Origin: CANDYO01 sp049653745 | GTDB lineage: Bacteria; Pseudomonadota; Alphaproteobacteria; Rickettsiales; CANDYO01 | Assembly: GCA_049653745.1 (NCBI GenBank) | Contig: JBASGW010000053.1 | Location: 1-27,162, forward strand | Length of the DNA: 27,162 nucleotides | Reading direction: 5' to 3' | In this document: piece by piece, positions 23,039 to 27,162 of the stretch | Layout of the letters: every line of letters begins with the position of its first letter | How positions within the stretch are numbered: the first letter of the stretch is position 1 | Translations under genes and position numbers: made by a program | The notes under the pieces: generated by a model | The model's database searches: none | The model's input: only the letters and a program-made list of their open reading frames with translations | Told to the model about the DNA's origin: nothing

Positions 23039-23505
23039 CCTCTTTCATTTTTAATAAAGTTTTGCCATTTTTTTGCAGGACTAGAAAAGTGATATTTCCT
23101 AGTATCATGCTCATCAATAAATGATATTTTAATATCCAGCCTATCATTAGGTAACATATTATGTATAATTTCAGGCCATTCTATTAAAGCAACCCCACGA
23201 TTAAAAGCATCTTCTATACCTAATTCATATATGTCGATATTCTTTTTAAGTCGGTATAAATCAAAATGCCAAATTTCTAAATTAGCAAAATTATATAAAT
23301 GTAATAAGTTAAATGTTGGACTAGTAACTTCAAGGTTAGGATTTTTAGCAAGCTCTTGTATAAGAAATTTCACAAAGGTAGTTTTTCCTACTCCTAAATC
23401 TCCAGAAAATGTTATCACATCTCTTATTTCTAGATGTTTAGCAAGCTCTATTGCCATGGCTTGCATCTGCATAATATTATTAATATAGATTTCTTTTTGT
23501 TCCAT
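23035..23505 (-). CDS. tsaE: tRNA threonylcarbamoyladenosine biosynthesis protein TsaE
   Basis: A 156-residue P-loop ATPase that works with TsaB and TsaD to make t6A at position 37 of ANN-decoding tRNAs. The Walker A motif is GDLGVGKTT (35-43), followed by TSPTFNLLHLY near 60 and the HFDLYRL and IEWPE motifs near 79 and 109. Length is normal. No strong ribosome-binding site precedes the ATG. The gene heads the tsaE-amgK pair. Confidence 0.96.
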   Translation of the reverse strand: MEQKEIYINNIMQMQAMAIELAKHLEIRDVITFSGDLGVGKTTFVKFLIQELAKNPNLEVTSPTFNLLHLYNFANLEIWHFDLYRLKKNIDIYELGIEDAFNRGVALIEWPEIIHNMLPNDRLDIKISFIDEHDTRKYHFSSPAKKWQNFIKNERG

Positions 23506-23590
23506 ATATTTTTTATTAATAAATTCTTGTCATCTAACTTAAGCAATATATATCAGAAATTATTAATTGGAAGAAGAATTGTAAATGGCT

Positions 23591-24580
23591 TTATAAACCT
23601 ATATTACTTTCCAAGTTTAGAGCGTCAATTAACTCATGAATTATATTAATTCTTTGATTAACTTGTTTAATAATTTTATAATCAAGAGGCTGATTTAATT
23701 GTAAAATTGGCATAAAACCATCTTCTAAAGTTATAGCAATTAACATTTGCCCCTCTATAAAAGAACAACGAATTTGAAAGTTTCTATTCACCTTAACTAA
23801 TCTTTCCATAAAACCAGTAGTGAGTATATATCTAGCTTCTATTTGATCGCTACTATAAACATCGAAAGCTTTTTCAAATTCCACATCTTCTAGAATAACT
23901 CTACTGCATCCTGGAAATTGATTAAATATTTTCATCCAATAATTGGGAATAATATATGTAGATGAAGAAAATTTCTTATTCATTGAAACTGATATAAATA
24001 ATCCTTTAAATAAATCCTTCTCTTTCTCAATCATCTTAGAATCTTGATAGCTAGTGATAATTTTAATCAACTCAATTTCTGATAACCTAACATCCAAATT
24101 TTTATATTCACCTTGAATATAATCTTTTGTTTTATATCTATCAAAATCACTAAATAATTTTGAGGCAATTAAAGTATCCACCTCAATACCACTTAAAGGG
24201 TAATATCTCATATCACCATCAGCATCTATAATTTTTTTGAATAATTGATATTTACCAGCATAACTAAAATTACTTAGTATTTTTCGCATTTTCTCTCGCG
24301 AAAGAATAATCGCAATAACTGTAATTATATTCAGGTAAAGAAAATTCTTTAAATTTAACGTTTCAAGATAATATAAAACCTCATAATTTAAATCTTGCCT
24401 TGCAAAAGTAAAAGCACAAAAAGACAATATAATTAACGCAAAAATACTTATAAAAATAATATGTATAAATTGCCAGACTCGATATTTTGCTAATATAAGT
24501 TTTCTATATTGCTCAAATTGAATGATCTCTGGTAATAATTTTTCCTTATAATAACTATCAAATCTATCACCATCTATCAT
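23591..24580 (-). CDS. DUF3137 family membrane protein
   Basis: A 329-residue protein with two membrane helices near the N-terminus (about 36-58 and 78-94) and a large soluble C-terminal domain. EKAFDVYSSDQIEARYILT (about 237-255) and LKKFSS-like KKFSSSTYIIP segments match the DUF3137 (galanin-like) family often found next to lemA. The biochemical role of the family is unknown. The ATG is 3 bp after the lemA stop, so the two are surely cotranscribed. It is the last gene of the Tim44-like/mltA/smr/lemA operon. Confidence 0.85.
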   Translation of the reverse strand: MIDGDRFDSYYKEKLLPEIIQFEQYRKLILAKYRVWQFIHIIFISIFALIILSFCAFTFARQDLNYEVLYYLETLNLKNFLYLNIITVIAIILSREKMRKILSNFSYAGKYQLFKKIIDADGDMRYYPLSGIEVDTLIASKLFSDFDRYKTKDYIQGEYKNLDVRLSEIELIKIITSYQDSKMIEKEKDLFKGLFISVSMNKKFSSSTYIIPNYWMKIFNQFPGCSRVILEDVEFEKAFDVYSSDQIEARYILTTGFMERLVKVNRNFQIRCSFIEGQMLIAITLEDGFMPILQLNQPLDYKIIKQVNQRINIIHELIDALNLESNIGL

Positions 24581-24583
24581 AAA

Positions 24584-25156
24584 TTATCCTAAAATTTGTG
24601 AAGCATCCGGGACTTTCCTTTGCTCTTCACTCCCCTGATAAAATGGCATAGTTTTAGCATTTGCTAAGATAGCTATTAGATTGCCAGGAAAAATTTGAAT
24701 AGAATTATTTAATTCGGTTACTGCTGCATTATAAAAACGTCTTGCCGCAGTAATATGTTCTTCTACCTCGTTATAAGTTATTTGCGCTTGTAGCATAGCT
24801 TGATCTGATTTTAAATTAGGATAATTTTCTACTTGAAGCATAAGCTGCCCCATTTTATCACTAATTTCATTATGCATTTTAAAATAATTTTCTATTTTAT
24901 CTTTGTCACCAGACTGGTAATTTTGAGGAATTTTAGCTCTAAGAGCAGTTACTTCAATAATTAAGCTTTTCTCATGCTCCATAAAGCTTTTAGCAATTTT
25001 TAAAATATTAGGAATTAAATTATAACGCTTTGTTAATTGCACATCTATTCCTGATAGAGCCTCTAAAACCTGGTTTTTCTTTTTAACAACGCTTATATAC
25101 CAAATATATATAAATATGGCCATTCCTACTAAAATAATAATCATAGTTGTATTCAT
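24584..25156 (-). CDS. lemA: LemA family protein
   Basis: A 190-residue protein: one N-terminal membrane helix (about 4-23), then a helical domain with the LemA signatures QLTKRYNLIPNILKIAK (about 41-57), NEVEEHITAARRFYNAAVTELN (about 129-150) and FPGNLIA (about 155-161). Most of it lies outside the membrane. Its function is poorly known in the family. It is 4 bp from the smr stop and 3 bp from DUF3137 and so part of the same transcript. Confidence 0.95.
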   Translation of the reverse strand: MNTTMIIILVGMAIFIYIWYISVVKKKNQVLEALSGIDVQLTKRYNLIPNILKIAKSFMEHEKSLIIEVTALRAKIPQNYQSGDKDKIENYFKMHNEISDKMGQLMLQVENYPNLKSDQAMLQAQITYNEVEEHITAARRFYNAAVTELNNSIQIFPGNLIAILANAKTMPFYQGSEEQRKVPDASQILG

Positions 25157-25160
25157 AAAT

Positions 25161-25631
25161 TCACTCTCCTTTTGGCTTGCTTTTTAAATCCACTAATATA
25201 GCCCCTTCTCCACCTAACTTTTCTCTAGCAACTGAGAAGCTTCTAATATATTTGCTTAATTCAGTATATTTTAGCCATCTAGGAACTTCAAGCTTAATTA
25301 CACTAGGCTTTTCTGAACTTCCTTTGCCTGTAATAACTAAAACTCTTTTTATGTTATTATTATATGATTTTCGAAGAAAATTTTCTAAAACCTTAAATGC
25401 TAATTCTTGTGTAAATCCATGTAAATCAATTTTGGCATCTATAACCATATTATGATTTGAACCAACTGAAGCTGAAGTATGGAAAGATCCTTTCTCTAAA
25501 TAGGGAACGTAATTAAATGAAGATTTTGTTTTATCTTTCTGCTGAAGTGTATTTTCAGTAGACATTCTTTTGTTGGCTATTTTTCTTACTGATTTAATAT
25601 ATTCAAACCAAAAGCTGTTGTTATCACTCAT
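25161..25631 (-). CDS. Smr domain protein
   Basis: A 156-residue protein. The N-terminal 60 residues are basic and variable; the Smr domain (about 65-150) has the IDLHGFTQ motif (68-74, containing LHG at 70-72) and the ITGKGS motif (100-105). Smr domains act as nucleases or nucleic-acid binders, and the LDLHG and GKG motifs shape the active site. The start overlaps the mltA stop by four bases (ATGA). The order Tim44-like/mltA/smr is common in alphaproteobacteria. Confidence 0.93.
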   Translation of the reverse strand: MSDNNSFWFEYIKSVRKIANKRMSTENTLQQKDKTKSSFNYVPYLEKGSFHTSASVGSNHNMVIDAKIDLHGFTQELAFKVLENFLRKSYNNNIKRVLVITGKGSSEKPSVIKLEVPRWLKYTELSKYIRSFSVAREKLGGEGAILVDLKSKPKGE

Positions 25632-26713
25632 TTAATATAATTAGCAATTGCTTTAGGAACTAGAATATAATATTGCCCTTTGTTAGCCATATACCAAGCA
25701 TATCTCTCTGCTTGCTTACTACTACCAAAAAACACATCTCCTCTCACCTCTCCCTTTATTGCTCCTCCCACATCTTGGGCCACCATAACTCGATTAAAAG
25801 GCCTAAGTGGCAACTTCTTATTCTCACGTGGATAACTTGTTTCAAGCCATAGCAGGGAGCCCAAAGGTATAAAGCTTCTATCAACAGCCAAAGTACGCAT
25901 AGGCGTAACCTCCACTCCCATTGCTCCAACTGGGTGGTGCTCTCTTCGCTGCTTAAAATAAACATAAGATTCATTTAAGTTCATCACCTTTGCAGCTAAA
26001 TGCGGATTATTATTCAACCATTTTATTATAGATTCAGCGCTTGCAGTATTTTTATTAATATGGTTATTTTTAGTTAAATAATTACCAATAGGAAAATAGG
26101 GATAACCATTTTGCCCTGCATAACCAAGTTTTATGTAACTATTATCAGAAATTCTTACTTTTCCTGATCCCTGAATATGCATAAAAAACAAACCAACCCG
26201 ATCTTTAACATAAGCCACCTCTAATTTTTTCCCCTTTAATGCTCCTTGTTCTATTTTACTTCTAGGAAGTTTAGTATTTACATTAGCCGAGTGCAAGTAA
26301 ACCGGATGTCTATATTTATTAGTTTTAGTGATGCTTCCTTCAAGCTCCACTTCATAATAGCCAGTAAACAATCCTTGCTTGCCCTTTCTTCCTTTAACTA
26401 AAAATGGAACAAACCTAGATTCTATAAATGCACGCGCTTCTTTTTTATTAAAATTCTTATTTTGAGTTGCTTTACAAATGTTAGACCATTCTTGCTTTAC
26501 AAGATTTTTAGGAGCATTACTGTATATTTTTGCTTGAATTACTGCTTTGTTTTGAGAACAAGATTTACTAAAAGCTTTTAGGGCTAAATCTTGGCGATCT
26601 TTATGCCAATTTTTTAAATTAGAATAATTTGCTTTTTCTAATTTTAGACTAGTTTTAGTTGAACAATTAGTTAATAAAAAAAGATAAAAAAATAGAATAA
26701 ATATCTTTTTCAT
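25628..26713 (-). CDS. mltA: Membrane-bound lytic murein transglycosylase A
   Basis: A 361-residue lipoprotein that cleaves peptidoglycan between MurNAc and GlcNAc with formation of 1,6-anhydro ends. The start at 26713 gives a canonical signal peptide with lipobox LTNC (about residue 17); an in-frame ATG at 26731 would add six residues and overlap the upstream gene. The MltA domain has FTGYYEVELEGS near 120, IQGSGKVRI near 186, and the catalytic region GVEVTPMRTLAVD to VAQDVGGAIKGEVRGDVFFG (about 262-335), whose Asp in AQDVGGA is the acid. Length is normal. It overlaps smr and follows the Tim44-like gene closely. Confidence 0.95.
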   Translation of the reverse strand: MKKIFILFFYLFLLTNCSTKTSLKLEKANYSNLKNWHKDRQDLALKAFSKSCSQNKAVIQAKIYSNAPKNLVKQEWSNICKATQNKNFNKKEARAFIESRFVPFLVKGRKGKQGLFTGYYEVELEGSITKTNKYRHPVYLHSANVNTKLPRSKIEQGALKGKKLEVAYVKDRVGLFFMHIQGSGKVRISDNSYIKLGYAGQNGYPYFPIGNYLTKNNHINKNTASAESIIKWLNNNPHLAAKVMNLNESYVYFKQRREHHPVGAMGVEVTPMRTLAVDRSFIPLGSLLWLETSYPRENKKLPLRPFNRVMVAQDVGGAIKGEVRGDVFFGSSKQAERYAWYMANKGQYYILVPKAIANYIK

Positions 26714-26720
26714 CTTTAAC

Positions 26721-27162
26721 CTAAGAAGCATTAACTTGCACTAAATGCCATCTATCAGATAATTTTAAATCTTTACTAAATGTCCAGACATCTTTTATAT
26801 TATCAACCTGAGAAACATCTCCTTCGATAATTTCTCCCTGATTATTTTTTAAGATATTAATTTGCTGGCTTTGATAAAAAACATCAATAAAAACTTTATT
26901 ATCCTTTAATTGTATATTTTTAATCTCTACTATTGGCAAAGCTACCAAAGTTAAATTTAGATTAATTCCATTTTTTATTCTACCATCTATTTCAGAAATA
27001 AATTGATTATAAGTTTTCTTATCAAGCAAACTCTCCAAAGTTTGTCGATCATTCTCAGCAAAAGCTGTTAGCACCATTTCAAAAGCATTTTTGGCACCTT
27101 TTAAAAATTTCTCTAGTGAGAATTTATTATCTAATTCTCTAATTTTGGTTACAATATCTTCA
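26721..27162 (-). CDS. Tim44-like domain protein (5' end beyond the window)
   Basis: The frame stays open past the internal ATG at 27077 to the right edge, so the visible 146 codons are the C-terminal part of a longer protein. FLKGAKNAFEMVLTAFAEND (20-39 of the visible part) followed by ESLLDKKTYNQF is the Tim44/MbaA-domain signature, and the end (VWTFSKDLKLSDRWHLVQV) is typical too. In alphaproteobacteria these proteins have an N-terminal membrane helix and are related to the mitochondrial import factor Tim44. It heads the mltA/smr/lemA/DUF3137 gene string. Confidence 0.9.
   Translation of the reverse strand, partial: EDIVTKIRELDNKFSLEKFLKGAKNAFEMVLTAFAENDRQTLESLLDKKTYNQFISEIDGRIKNGINLNLTLVALPIVEIKNIQLKDNKVFIDVFYQSQQINILKNNQGEIIEGDVSQVDNIKDVWTFSKDLKLSDRWHLVQVNAS

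Noticed and set aside
25756..25974. Minus-strand 72-codon Trp-rich frame
   Set aside because: It lies inside mltA in another frame.
1..27162. CRISPR arrays, tRNA genes, insertion sequences, prophage
   Set aside because: I looked for regularly spaced repeats, cloverleaf patterns, transposase or integrase motifs and terminal inverted repeats and found none.

Overview
This is an AT-rich stretch of an alphaproteobacterial chromosome. It looks most like the order Rickettsiales or a related host-associated lineage. The evidence is the combination of a Cys-less 54-residue L33, an aa3-type cytochrome oxidase assembly pair beside CydAB, a Tim44-like/MltA/Smr cluster, an AmgK-type kinase after TsaE, an MHS-type MFS carrier, several short orphan proteins, and low-GC codon use. 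The genus cannot be named from the sequence alone. I see no tRNA, rRNA, CRISPR array, transposase or phage gene.

Layout. Positions 1-945 hold two minus-strand genes for small secreted proteins. They share almost the same promoter and signal peptide but have unrelated mature parts; the first runs off the left edge and the second is a His/Met/Lys-rich repeat protein. Then come grpE (990-1616), a tlpA-sppA-like pair (1694-3249, minus) and, divergently, the tiny lipoprotein gene lptM followed by a full-length bifunctional Rel/Spo homologue (3281-5559, plus). Convergent to it is cydAB (5575-7913, minus). Positions 8127-11409 (plus) hold an orphan gene, a 332-bp gap with a candidate three-way-junction RNA, a double-BON lipoprotein, ispA, and an orphan gene with a 45-bp tandem repeat. 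Next are ftsB, rpsP and rpmG (minus), xth (plus), two lipoprotein genes and the RNase E/G gene (minus, 13402-17146). A plus-strand block carries ctaG-coxC-FMN reductase (17533-19454). The rest is minus strand: a 400-residue coiled-coil orphan, an MFS carrier, the amgK-tsaE pair, and the compact operon Tim44-like/mltA/smr/lemA/DUF3137, whose first gene runs off the right edge.

How it fits together. Most genes are housekeeping: protein folding (GrpE), envelope and division (LptM, FtsB, MltA, AmgK, BON lipoprotein, SlyB-like), respiration (CydAB, CtaG, CoxC), translation (S16, L33, TsaE), RNA decay (RNase E), repair (Xth), isoprenoids (IspA) and the stringent response (Rsh). Genes are tightly packed. 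4-bp ATGA overlaps occur at ctaG/coxC, tsaE/amgK and mltA/smr, and TTG starts occur at tlpA, ftsB and ctaG. The parts not explained by known families are the cassette-like secreted-protein genes at the left edge, the structured gap at 8604-8935, and three orphan proteins (8127-8603, 10639-11409, 19479-20681) that could be lineage-specific effectors. That last idea is inference only.
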